14,194 bases of DNA, from NCBI GenBank assembly GCA_910584215.1, contig CAJTYI010000005.1, forward strand, positions 56,295 to 70,488. The letters are read 5' to 3'. Origin of the DNA: an uncultured Roseburia sp. (GTDB lineage: Bacteria; Bacillota; Clostridia; Lachnospirales; Lachnospiraceae). Position 1 is the first letter of the stretch. Each line of letters opens with the position of its first letter. The notes below the pieces were generated by a model. The model was not told the DNA's origin and did not search any database. It was given only the letters and a program-made list of their open reading frames with translations. Shown here in pieces: positions 1-6,140 of this stretch. The translations under genes were made by a program, and so were the position numbers.

Positions 1-1
1 T

Positions 2-1111
2 TATCGGCAAGTGAAAGTTCTGGTGATGGTTTTATCGGATTGGAACAATATCGCCGGTGGAATCCGCCAGCGATTTGAAAATGCCGTGCCGGTATCCGTC
101 TATGCGCTGACCGCCGCGTGTAAGCTGCGGCACAGGGATTTTGCGCGGCGCATACAGCCGCTTGCGCTGGAGCTTGTCAAAAAGATAACAGCGAATGAGC
201 CGGCGAAGATCGGCAAGATCGTATTGGTCGGAACTTCCTATACGCAGATGCTTAGTTTCCTGGCGCTGCCGGACTGGCAGAATGCCTTATATATTGCGGA
301 ACATTTTTTCCCGGCGGCGGTTGCAGAAAAGATGACGGAGCACGATATTCCATGTCTTTACGAACAGTCTGCCGGAGAATTCTACGATATCTGCTATCTG
401 ATCGCCGCCTACGCCAGAGAGCACGACATTCCGGTGTACGGACATGACCATATGTTTCTCGCGCGGGCCTTTTTGGAAAATTCTCTCACAGTGATCGAGG
501 ACGGCGACGCGAATTATGCGTTTCGCCATGCGGTGACTTACCAGACGATGTTAGATGACAGAAGGGTTTATTATCCGTTTGGGTTTGACCCCCTGGTGCG
601 TAAGGTGATTTTGACCGGGCTTATGAAGGTGCCGGCGGAGCTTACGCAAAAAGCGGTGTGTATCGAACCGTCTGCGCTGTGGAGGGACAAGAGTGAGCCG
701 GAAAAAAGAATCATTGCCGATTTGTTTTCTTTCCCCTATGACGAGATTTTAAAGCTGGTGGAGGAGGGGAGAGATTTCTTGTTTTTGACGGAAGCCTATT
801 CGTTTATGAACGGCGACGATGTCATTTCCGACCAAGAGCAGGTCAGGATGTACCGTGAACTGCTGGCCCAATATGACAGCGAGCGCGTCCTGATAAAGCC
901 TCACCCGTCAGATCACGTGGACTACGGCAGGCTGATGCCGGAATACAAGATTTTGCCAAAACAGTTTCCGATTCAGATGATTACCTGGACGGGCATTGCA
1001 TTTCAAAAAATTGTTGTCATGTGGGGCACCACATGTATGCATATATTTTCGGATGGATACGAGATGGATGTGCACAAGGACATTCTCTACCGCTATGGGA
1101 TACTGCATTGA
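2..1111 (+). CDS. GT52-type (sialyltransferase-like) glycosyltransferase, 5' partial
   Basis: Likely transfers a sugar, possibly sialic-acid-like, from a CMP donor onto a surface polysaccharide; it would act in the cytoplasm. The frame is open to the left edge (three codons precede the first possible start, a GTG at 11 with no good ribosome binding site), so the true start is probably outside the window. Counting from the GTG, features of glycosyltransferase family 52 and related polysialyltransferases are visible: IEDGDANY near residues 162-169, a FLTEAYS strand near 258, an ISDQEQVRMYREL helix near 272, and KPHPSDH near 296, where the HP pair of this family contacts the nucleotide. The first ~65 residues do not resemble a usual GT52 start and may belong to a longer N-terminal part. 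It lies 127 bases before the DUF4422 gene on the same strand, consistent with a capsule cluster. The family call is fairly firm; donor and acceptor are unknown. Confidence 0.7.
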   Translation, partial: YRQVKVLVMVLSDWNNIAGGIRQRFENAVPVSVYALTAACKLRHRDFARRIQPLALELVKKITANEPAKIGKIVLVGTSYTQMLSFLALPDWQNALYIAEHFFPAAVAEKMTEHDIPCLYEQSAGEFYDICYLIAAYAREHDIPVYGHDHMFLARAFLENSLTVIEDGDANYAFRHAVTYQTMLDDRRVYYPFGFDPLVRKVILTGLMKVPAELTQKAVCIEPSALWRDKSEPEKRIIADLFSFPYDEILKLVEEGRDFLFLTEAYSFMNGDDVISDQEQVRMYRELLAQYDSERVLIKPHPSDHVDYGRLMPEYKILPKQFPIQMITWTGIAFQKIVVMWGTTCMHIFSDGYEMDVHKDILYRYGILH

Positions 1112-1238
1112 GAAAAGGTTAGATATGTTCTGCCGGCGCGGGAAATTGCATTTGGGTAAGTTTGACATGCAATCATTGTGACAGTATGCGTTGTGAAATT
1201 TTGCCGTATTAAATGAGTGTTTAGAAATGGGGGCGGAA

Positions 1239-2321
1239 ATGGATTTAGTAATTTATGGAGCGCAGGGTATGGCCCTTGGCGCGTACGAGGCGATCAGCAA
1301 TTTGTATCCCCAGAGAAAGATCCGCTGCTTTCTGGTGACAGAGCGCGACATCAATGCAGGGACTGTATTAGGAGTGCCGGTGGATACATTGGATGCATTT
1401 GCGGATGGACTTTCCCAGGAAGAGAAAAATGAGATTGAAGTTTTGATTGCGACGCCGGAGAATGTGATGCCGGAAATTGAAAAGCGTCTGGAGGAGCGCG
1501 GACTGCGCGCGCATGTGCGTTTGACCTCCGTGCGCTGGGCGAATCTTATGAGCTATCATTATGCGTGTGATAAAAATTATCTGCCGCTTGCAGCGCTGCC
1601 GGTCGGATATCACAGAGCCAATCTCCATGTCCTGATGGCTAAATTTTACAAAGACAAGCCGCTGTCTGCGCCGTACCGTGTCCCGGACTGGATTACGCCG
1701 ATTCAGGTGGGGGCCGCGCTGTGCGAGGAGCGGGTGGCGGACCTTGTGGACTGTGACGGGGAGAATATATCGGAGAAAAATAAAAATTATTCTGAGCTGA
1801 CCGCGCTCTATTGGATGTGGAAGAATAAACTGTCGGAAAAATCGGTCGCTGACGGCGGCGATTATTACGGCCTGGTACATTACCGGAGAATTTTGGATTT
1901 GTCGCAGGACGATGTTTTTCGCCTGACGGACAACGGTGTGGACGCGGTACTGCCCTACCCCATGCCCTATGAGCCGAATATCGAATCGCATCACATGCGT
2001 TATCTGAAAGAGGAAGACTGGAACGCTGTTTTGTCTGCCCTTGAAGAATTGCAGCCGCAATACGCACAAAAATTTCCGGCGGTTTTGGGGCAGCGTTATT
2101 TGTACAATTACAATATCGTCGTGGCGCGCCAATCGGTCTTGGAGGAGTATTGCAGTTGGCTGTTTCCCATATTGGAGAGAGTCGAACAGATTGCCCCGGA
2201 TGGCGCCAATCGGGCAGATCGCTATATCGGTTATGTCGCGGAAACGCTGGCTACTTTATATTTTATGGTAAACCGTGATGTGCTTCGTATCGTACATGCG
2301 GGGTGCAGATTTTTGGTTTGA
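1239..2321 (+). CDS. DUF4422 polysaccharide biosynthesis protein with N-terminal Rossmann-like domain
   Basis: A 360-residue protein. The first ~100 residues look like a small Rossmann fold: IYGAQGMALGAYEAI at residues 5-19 is a nucleotide-binding-type loop, followed by alternating strands and helices ending near SVRWANLM. From about 108 it reads as DUF4422, a family of putative glycosyltransferases common in capsule clusters: YHRANLHVLMA, then PIQVGAALC (154-162), the GENISEKNKNYSELTALYWM block (174-193), DYYGLVHYRR (208-217), YNYNIVVA (289-296), and the C-terminal RYIGYVAE. An in-frame ATG at 1227 would add four residues. I prefer 1239 because the protein then opens directly with the first strand and a purine-rich stretch (1229-1238) precedes it, although neither start has a strong ribosome binding site. 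It sits between a GT52 glycosyltransferase and an epimerase, which supports a role in assembling the same polymer. The substrate is unknown. Confidence 0.78.
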   Translation: MDLVIYGAQGMALGAYEAISNLYPQRKIRCFLVTERDINAGTVLGVPVDTLDAFADGLSQEEKNEIEVLIATPENVMPEIEKRLEERGLRAHVRLTSVRWANLMSYHYACDKNYLPLAALPVGYHRANLHVLMAKFYKDKPLSAPYRVPDWITPIQVGAALCEERVADLVDCDGENISEKNKNYSELTALYWMWKNKLSEKSVADGGDYYGLVHYRRILDLSQDDVFRLTDNGVDAVLPYPMPYEPNIESHHMRYLKEEDWNAVLSALEELQPQYAQKFPAVLGQRYLYNYNIVVARQSVLEEYCSWLFPILERVEQIAPDGANRADRYIGYVAETLATLYFMVNRDVLRIVHAGCRFLV

Positions 2322-2351
2322 GCACAATGATTTAGCAGGGAGAATACATAG

Positions 2352-3014
2352 ATGGATTTTGAATTGACAGCCTCCATGATGTGTGCCAATTACGGCAATT
2401 TGGAGCAGGAAGTAAAAAGCTTGGAGGAGGGCGGCATTGACTCTTTTCATATTGATATCATGGACGGGCGCTATGTGCCTAATTTTGCCATGTCTTTAAA
2501 CGACATGCGCTATATCGCGGGCGCGACGGCAAAGCCGCTGGATGTGCATCTGATGATTGAGCATCCGAATAACCATATCGGTCTGTTTTTGAGCAGTCTG
2601 CGCCCCGGCGATACGGTCTACATCCATCCGGAAGCTGAATATCATCCGTCTACCACACTGCAGTACATCATCAATGCGGGTATGACACCGGGGATCGCCA
2701 TTAATCCGGGCACGTCGGTGGAGACGATCATGGAAATGCTGCGCATTGTAAAAAAAGTCCTGGTGATGTCCGTCAATCCCGGGAATGCGGGACAAATGTA
2801 CCTGCCGTACGTCGGAAAAAAGATCACCAAACTGCTGGCGATGAAAGAGGACATGGACTTTGAGATCTACTGGGACGGGGCCTGCGGCGCCGATAAGATA
2901 CTCGAATACGCGCCGAAGGGCGTGCGGGGTTTTGTGCTCGGCACCACGCTTTTGTTTGGCAAGGAAAAATCTTACGCGGAAACGCTCGAGAATATTCGCC
3001 AGTTGAAATTTTAG
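2352..3014 (+). CDS. ribulose-phosphate 3-epimerase-like protein
   Basis: A 220-residue TIM-barrel protein of the ribulose-phosphate 3-epimerase family, which interconverts D-ribulose 5-phosphate and D-xylulose 5-phosphate or a related ketose phosphate. Visible family motifs are HIDIMDG at 33-39 (metal and catalytic residues), DVHLMIEHP at 64-72, MSVNPGNAGQ at 139-148, and Asp175 within YWDGACG. Several positions differ from housekeeping enzymes: the usual PSILSAD start is TASMMCAN, the NPGF glycine-rich loop is NPGNAGQ, and the usual VDGGI is WDGACG. The start has a good AGGGAG ribosome binding site at 2337-2342, and the gene begins 30 bases after the DUF4422 gene, so the two are probably cotranscribed. 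Together with the cytidylyltransferase and dehydrogenase downstream it probably supplies a pentulose phosphate for an activated sugar alcohol. A pathway-specific paralogue is likelier than the housekeeping rpe. D-allulose 6-phosphate epimerase activity is an alternative. Confidence 0.82.
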   Translation: MDFELTASMMCANYGNLEQEVKSLEEGGIDSFHIDIMDGRYVPNFAMSLNDMRYIAGATAKPLDVHLMIEHPNNHIGLFLSSLRPGDTVYIHPEAEYHPSTTLQYIINAGMTPGIAINPGTSVETIMEMLRIVKKVLVMSVNPGNAGQMYLPYVGKKITKLLAMKEDMDFEIYWDGACGADKILEYAPKGVRGFVLGTTLLFGKEKSYAETLENIRQLKF

Positions 3015-3258
3015 ACGCGCAAGCGGGCGGAAAGGAAATGCCAGGATAAAGCAGGGAAATTAAAAAAAGGAAATGTGCCGCGAATTTGAGTGGACAGCAA
3101 CCATGATCAATGTTAATATAGGACATGACGAATGCGGTCGATCGCTTGCACGATAAGCTGTCCATGTCTTGGCAGCAGGCGGGCGTATATATTGACTAAT
3201 AGGCAGGCAATCAAAGTGTCAGGGATATTTTGACAGTGCATGACAGATCGGAGTTGCG
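3015..3258 (+). other. intergenic region inside the cluster, possible gene remnant
   Basis: A 244-base stretch within an otherwise compact cluster. It has no ORF of useful size. A 27-codon frame at 3073-3156 encodes EFEWTATMINVN, which resembles the epimerase start DFELTASMMCAN. The 36 matching bases agree at 26 positions by my count, and AGCAGGGA occurs upstream in both places. A second short frame (3124-3198, 24 residues) follows in another phase. I read the area as possibly a decayed gene fragment. Purine-rich bases at 3248-3253 (GGAG) form the ribosome binding site of the next gene. Confidence 0.35.
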
Positions 3259-3957
3259 ATGAACACAGCGATACTTTTGTCCGGCGGAACCGGGAGCAGG
3301 CTTGGGGGAGAGATACCAAAACAATATATCGAAGTTTGCGGCAGGCCAGTGATAGCTTATTGTCTAAAACGGCTCTGCGACAGTGCCCATATCGACAGGA
3401 TTCAGATTGTTGCGGCAAAAAGCTGGCAGGCGTATATCGGTGAACAGTTGAAACAATATGATAGGAATGGCAAGTTCCATGGTTTTTCTGTGCCGGGTGA
3501 AAACCGGCAGATGTCGATTTATCATGCGCTTGTGGATATCAGAGAGGATGCGGCGGATACGGATTATGTGTTTATCCATGACGCGGCGAGACCGCTTCTG
3601 TCAGACAGACAGGTGGAGGATTGCATTACTGCGGCCGAAAAACATGAGGGGGCAATGCCGGTGCTGCCGATGAAAGATACAGTCTACGAAAGTGATGACG
3701 GGGTATCAGTGGCTAGATTGTTGGAGCGCACCAAGATATTTGCGGGACAGGCGCCGGAAGTATTTCTCTATGGAAAGTATTATGCGGCCAATCGGAGACT
3801 TTTGCCGGATCATATCCTTGCGATCAACGGCTCCACCGAGCCTGCGGTACTCGCCGGGATGGATATTGCCATGATACCGGGGGACGAGGGAAATTTTAAA
3901 ATCACGACGCAGACGGACTTGGAGCGTTTTTTGGAGATCGCATCCGCATGGATTTGA
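3259..3957 (+). CDS. IspD/TarI-type cytidylyltransferase for a sugar-alcohol phosphate
   Basis: A 232-residue cytidylyltransferase that should join CTP with an alditol phosphate, or a similar small phosphate, to give a CDP-activated product. The CTP-binding signature GGTGSRLGGEIPKQY is at residues 9-23, followed by GENRQMSIYHAL (80-91), the metal-binding-type strand VFIHDAARPLL (104-114), PMKDTV (137-142), QAPEVF (164-169), and EGNFKITTQTDLERF (210-224) at the end, all in IspD order. The usual IspD acidic segment (DDAS) is replaced by NGSTEPAVLAGM (190-201). This and the polysaccharide neighbourhood favour a TarI-like role over the MEP isoprenoid pathway. A GGAG sits six bases before the ATG. 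The dehydrogenase follows 47 bases later, which fits the TarI-TarJ pairing that makes CDP-ribitol. Ribitol, arabinitol or another alditol cannot be told apart from sequence. Confidence 0.8.
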   Translation: MNTAILLSGGTGSRLGGEIPKQYIEVCGRPVIAYCLKRLCDSAHIDRIQIVAAKSWQAYIGEQLKQYDRNGKFHGFSVPGENRQMSIYHALVDIREDAADTDYVFIHDAARPLLSDRQVEDCITAAEKHEGAMPVLPMKDTVYESDDGVSVARLLERTKIFAGQAPEVFLYGKYYAANRRLLPDHILAINGSTEPAVLAGMDIAMIPGDEGNFKITTQTDLERFLEIASAWI

Positions 3958-4004
3958 GATGCGGTATCACGCGCCGGGATGTACGAAATCGGGAGGTTAG
4001 TTTG

Positions 4005-5069
4005 ATGAAAGCATGGGTATTGCATGGGGTTGGCGATTTGCGTTATGAGGACGTAAGCGAGCCGCCCTTAGCGGAGGATGAGGTTTTAGTTGCCGTAAAA
4101 GCCGCCGGTATCTGCGGCTCCGATATCCCCCGCATTTATGAAAACGGGGCGCATCGGATGCCGCTTATTCCCGGCCATGAATTTGCGGGGGAAGTGGTGA
4201 AGGTGGGCAGCCGTGTCAAAGGCCAGTGGCTGGGCAGCCGGGTCGGGGTATTTCCGCTGATTCCGTGCAGGACATGCAGGCCGTGTCAGGACGGGGCCTA
4301 TGAGATGTGCCGGGATTACAGTTATCTGGGCTCCCGCCGAGACGGCGGGTTCGCTGAATATGCTGCGGTGCCGGAGTGGAATCTGCTGCGACTGCCGGAA
4401 CAGGTATCGTTTGCCCAGGCGGCAATGCTTGAGCCGATGGCGGTGGCGGTACACGCCATGCGGCGTGTGCAGATTGCGCCGACCGATACCGTTGTCGTGG
4501 CGGGGCTGGGAACGATCGGCCAATTGCTGACGATGTTTTTGCTGGAGCGGGGAATAGACGATATTCTTGTGATCGGAAATAAGGAGTTTCAAAGGCAGAC
4601 GGCATCGCGGCTCGGTGTCTGCGGTGAACATTATTGTGACAGCAGGCGTGAGGATGTACGAAGCTTTATCATGCGCCACACGAAAGAGTACGGGGCGGAT
4701 GTTTTCTTTGAATGTGTCGGACGCAATCAGACGATCTCGCAGGCGATTGATCTGGCGGCTCCTGCGGGCCAGGTCTGTCTGGTCGGCAACCCGTTTACCG
4801 ATATGAATTTAGAACAAAATATTTACTGGAAGATTTTGCGGCACCAGCTTCGCGTGACCGGGACCTGGAATTCTTCGTTTTCCGGCACAGAACCTGACGG
4901 AGGAGAGCCAGACGACTGGCAGTATGTGTTACAGAAGCTGGCATCAAAGCGCATAGCTCCGCAGAAACTGATCTCTCATACATTCCCGATGCAAGAGTTG
5001 CGGCGCGGATTTGAGATTATGCGGGATAAGACCGAGGATTACATCAAGATTATGATGGCAGCGGAATAG
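4005..5069 (+). CDS. GatD-like zinc-dependent alcohol dehydrogenase (putative ketose/alditol-phosphate reductase)
   Basis: A 354-residue medium-chain dehydrogenase. Catalytic-zinc residues are visible as Cys37 in GICGSD and His58-Glu59 in PGHEFAG. The structural-zinc cysteines are at 88, 91, 94 and 102. The cofactor loop GLGTIG is at 167-172. The segment after the second Rossmann strand is VIGNKEF with no acidic residue in the usual NAD position, so NADP(H) preference is an inference. The C-terminal YWKILRHQLRVTGTWNSSF is typical of galactitol-1-phosphate dehydrogenases. An upstream ATG at 3948 would add 19 residues and overlap the previous gene, but GGGAGG at 3991-3996 ten bases from 4005 settles the start. 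Next to an IspD/TarI-type enzyme it most likely reduces a pentulose phosphate to an alditol phosphate, as TarJ does, although its sequence is closer to GatD than to TarJ. It is the last gene before a strong terminator. Confidence 0.8.
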   Translation: MKAWVLHGVGDLRYEDVSEPPLAEDEVLVAVKAAGICGSDIPRIYENGAHRMPLIPGHEFAGEVVKVGSRVKGQWLGSRVGVFPLIPCRTCRPCQDGAYEMCRDYSYLGSRRDGGFAEYAAVPEWNLLRLPEQVSFAQAAMLEPMAVAVHAMRRVQIAPTDTVVVAGLGTIGQLLTMFLLERGIDDILVIGNKEFQRQTASRLGVCGEHYCDSRREDVRSFIMRHTKEYGADVFFECVGRNQTISQAIDLAAPAGQVCLVGNPFTDMNLEQNIYWKILRHQLRVTGTWNSSFSGTEPDGGEPDDWQYVLQKLASKRIAPQKLISHTFPMQELRRGFEIMRDKTEDYIKIMMAAE

Positions 5070-5094
5070 AAAACATAAAAATTTATTGTTACAG

Positions 5095-5123
5095 ACGGCG
5101 TAGCTTCGGCTACGCCGTTTTTT
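5095..5123 (+). terminator. strong rho-independent terminator of the polysaccharide cluster
   Basis: A perfect 10-base-pair stem (ACGGCGTAGC with GCTACGCCGT) closes on a stable TTCG tetraloop and is followed by six T residues. It lies 26 bases after the dehydrogenase stop codon. Confidence 0.93.
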
Positions 5124-5134
5124 ACTTTATAGGA

Positions 5135-5290
5135 AATTGCGTCGTCAGACGCATCAATTCTCAAGTTGCGGAGCAACTTGCAAAGAATCACGGAGTGATT
5201 CTTTTTTATGCGCAGGGGTGCGAAGTGAAAATAGCTGCTGTTGCAGCACGCACCCCGCGCGGCGAGTAGGGAAGAAATCTCCCCTACTCG
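5135..5290. repeat. chain of four palindromes, candidate hairpin-rich repeat element
   Basis: Four further hairpins follow the terminator with almost no spacing. They are TGCGTC/GACGCA (5138-5153, extendable with one bulge to AATTG/CAATT), CAAGTTGC/GCAACTTG around a GGA loop (5162-5180), a GGA-loop terminator (5182-5207), and GGGGTGCG/CGCACCCC (5215-5256) enclosing an inner GCTGC/GCAGC hairpin. A last one is CGAGTAGGG/CCCTACTCG (5263-5290). A bulged GCCGACA/TGTCCGGC pairing may follow around 5315-5345. None codes for a plausible protein. The shared GGA loops suggest a REP- or MITE-like repeat family or a structured RNA, but I cannot test copy number. Confidence 0.55.
5182..5207 (+). terminator. 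hairpin with T-run within the palindrome chain
   Basis: A perfect 10-base-pair stem (AAAGAATCAC with GTGATTCTTT) around a GGA loop, with T residues from 5202 to 5207. It has the form of a second intrinsic terminator, about 60 bases after the first and upstream of the iron-uptake promoter. Confidence 0.6.
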
Positions 5291-5403
5291 ATTGCCATGG
5301 ATACCTAAAGAAAGCGTGCCGACAAAGTTGACGGGTGTCCGGCGCGCGGGAAAGGCGATTCTTATAGCCGATAACAGGGTGTGATAAAATGCAAAAAAAG
5401 TTA

Positions 5404-5432
5404 TTGACAACTAACTTAAGTTAGCATATACT
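5404..5432 (+). promoter_or_regulatory. sigma-A promoter of the feo operon
   Basis: A perfect -35 TTGACA (5404-5409), a 17-base spacer and a -10 TATACT (5427-5432, five of six consensus bases). Transcription would begin near 5439-5440, about 85 bases before the preferred feoA start. The spacer holds the self-complementary CTAACTTAAGTTAG, which overlaps the operator described next. Confidence 0.85.
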
Positions 5433-5434
5433 AA
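5416..5434. promoter_or_regulatory. DtxR/IdeR-like iron box over the feo promoter
   Basis: TTAAGTTAGCATATACTAA matches the classic DtxR/IdeR consensus TTAGGTTAGCCTAACCTAA at 15 of 19 positions by my count. It covers the end of the spacer and the -10 element, so a bound iron-loaded repressor would block RNA polymerase. That fits an operon for ferrous iron uptake. The repressor gene is not in this window. Confidence 0.6.
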
Positions 5435-5524
5435 CATTAAAAGCGGATGAGGAAGCAAATGGATTGTGGCGTGGAACGTTATATTGCGCTTGGCCTGTAC
5501 AGAAACAGGGGAAAGGTGGGGATT

Positions 5525-5734
5525 ATGCCGTTATCAATGGCGAAAGAAGGGGAGACAACTGTGATCAAAAAGGTGGGCGGCAGAGAGGAAACGAGAAGAT
5601 TTCTTGAAAATCTCGGTTTTGTGCCTGGCGGCTCGGTGCTGGTGATTTCCAGAAATTGCGGCAGCCTGATCGTCAATGTCAAAGATTCGCGCGTGGCAAT
5701 CGGCAGCGATCTGGCAAACAGAATTATAATTTAA
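5525..5734 (+). CDS. feoA: FeoA-family protein (first of two)
   Basis: A 69-residue SH3-like FeoA protein, a small cytoplasmic partner that modulates the FeoB ferrous iron transporter. MPLSMAKEGETTVIKKVGG is the typical FeoA opening. It is followed by ETRRFLENLGFVPGGSVLVI, the conserved helix-turn and strand of the fold, and ends in the usual strand SRVAIGSDLANRI. I chose the ATG at 5525 because this is where FeoA homology begins and a GGTGGGG ribosome binding site lies just upstream. The same frame is open back to an ATG at 5459 that has an even better GAGGA site six bases away. This would add 22 residues with no FeoA character, so a longer product is possible. It is the first gene of the feo operon; the second FeoA begins 26 bases after its stop. 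Confidence 0.88.
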   Translation: MPLSMAKEGETTVIKKVGGREETRRFLENLGFVPGGSVLVISRNCGSLIVNVKDSRVAIGSDLANRIII

Positions 5735-5760
5735 GTATAAGATAACTGGAGGCGGTGAAG

Positions 5761-5982
5761 ATGAAAACATTGAGAGAGATCAAGGTTGGCGAGACTGTGA
5801 CAGTGGCGAAGCTGACCGGTGAGGGTGCGGTTAAGAGAAGAATCATGGACATGGGCATCACCAAGGGCGTGGAAGTTATGGTGAGAAAAGTTGCGCCCCT
5901 GGGAGACCCGGTGGAGGTCACTGTGAGAGGGTATGAGCTGTCTCTGCGAAAGGCAGATGCGGCGATGATCTTTGTGCTGTAA
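5761..5982 (+). CDS. feoA: FeoA-family protein (second of two)
   Basis: A 73-residue FeoA protein, about the normal length of the family. The sequence MKTLREIKVGETVTVAKLTGEGAVKRRIMDMGITKGVEVMV is broken here only by the usual FeoA strands; its core KRRIMDMGI and the later PLGDPVEVTVRGYELSLRKADA are the most recognisable parts. A GTG at 5755 is in frame, but TGGAGG at 5747-5752 is correctly spaced for the ATG at 5761. It differs clearly from the FeoA just upstream, so this is an old paralogous pair and not a recent duplication. Tandem FeoA genes before feoB are common in Clostridia. It probably acts with the FeoB GTPase domain at the membrane. Confidence 0.92.
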   Translation: MKTLREIKVGETVTVAKLTGEGAVKRRIMDMGITKGVEVMVRKVAPLGDPVEVTVRGYELSLRKADAAMIFVL

Positions 5983-5992
5983 ACATTTGCCC

Positions 5993-6011
5993 TGTAGTTA
6001 GTATAAACTAA
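5993..6011. promoter_or_regulatory. second DtxR-like box before feoB
   Basis: The core AGTTAGTATAAACTAA resembles the box at the operon promoter and matches the DtxR consensus at 13 of 19 positions by my count. It lies in the 158-base gap before feoB. A possible weak promoter (TTGCCC at 5987, TAATAT at 6009, 16-base spacer) is embedded with it, which would give feoB its own iron-controlled start. Confidence 0.4.
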
Positions 6012-6140
6012 TATGTAGATGTTTAGAAAGATAGAAGAAACGTACCGCGGCGGCGGACGGCGCTGCAAAACCATATATGGATTAAAAAAATTGTTATACA
6101 CACTAGATAGGTGTGAAGAAACAGGCAGGAGGAGGAGACA

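Noticed and set aside
1162..1190. TTGACA with 17 bases to TATGCG before the DUF4422 gene
   Set aside because: The -35 is perfect but the -10 matches only three of six bases, and the gene fits a continuing operon, so I do not call a promoter.
1368..2132. A 254-codon open frame on the minus strand
   Set aside because: It lies wholly inside the DUF4422 gene, has a His/Arg/Gln-rich composition typical of an antisense shadow, and has no ribosome binding site.
3259..3957. Housekeeping IspD (MEP pathway) as the name of the cytidylyltransferase
   Set aside because: The replacement of the DDAS segment by STEPAVLAG and the neighbours favour an alditol-phosphate enzyme, although IspD activity cannot be excluded from sequence.
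4086..4679. A 197-codon open frame on the minus strand
   Set aside because: Antisense to the dehydrogenase gene, whose zinc and cofactor motifs are intact in the other strand.
6116..6140. Possible internal start of feoB or separate small gene in the feoA-feoB gap
   Set aside because: The gap at 5983-6140 holds no ORF with a start signal; the only strong ribosome binding site belongs to feoB itself.
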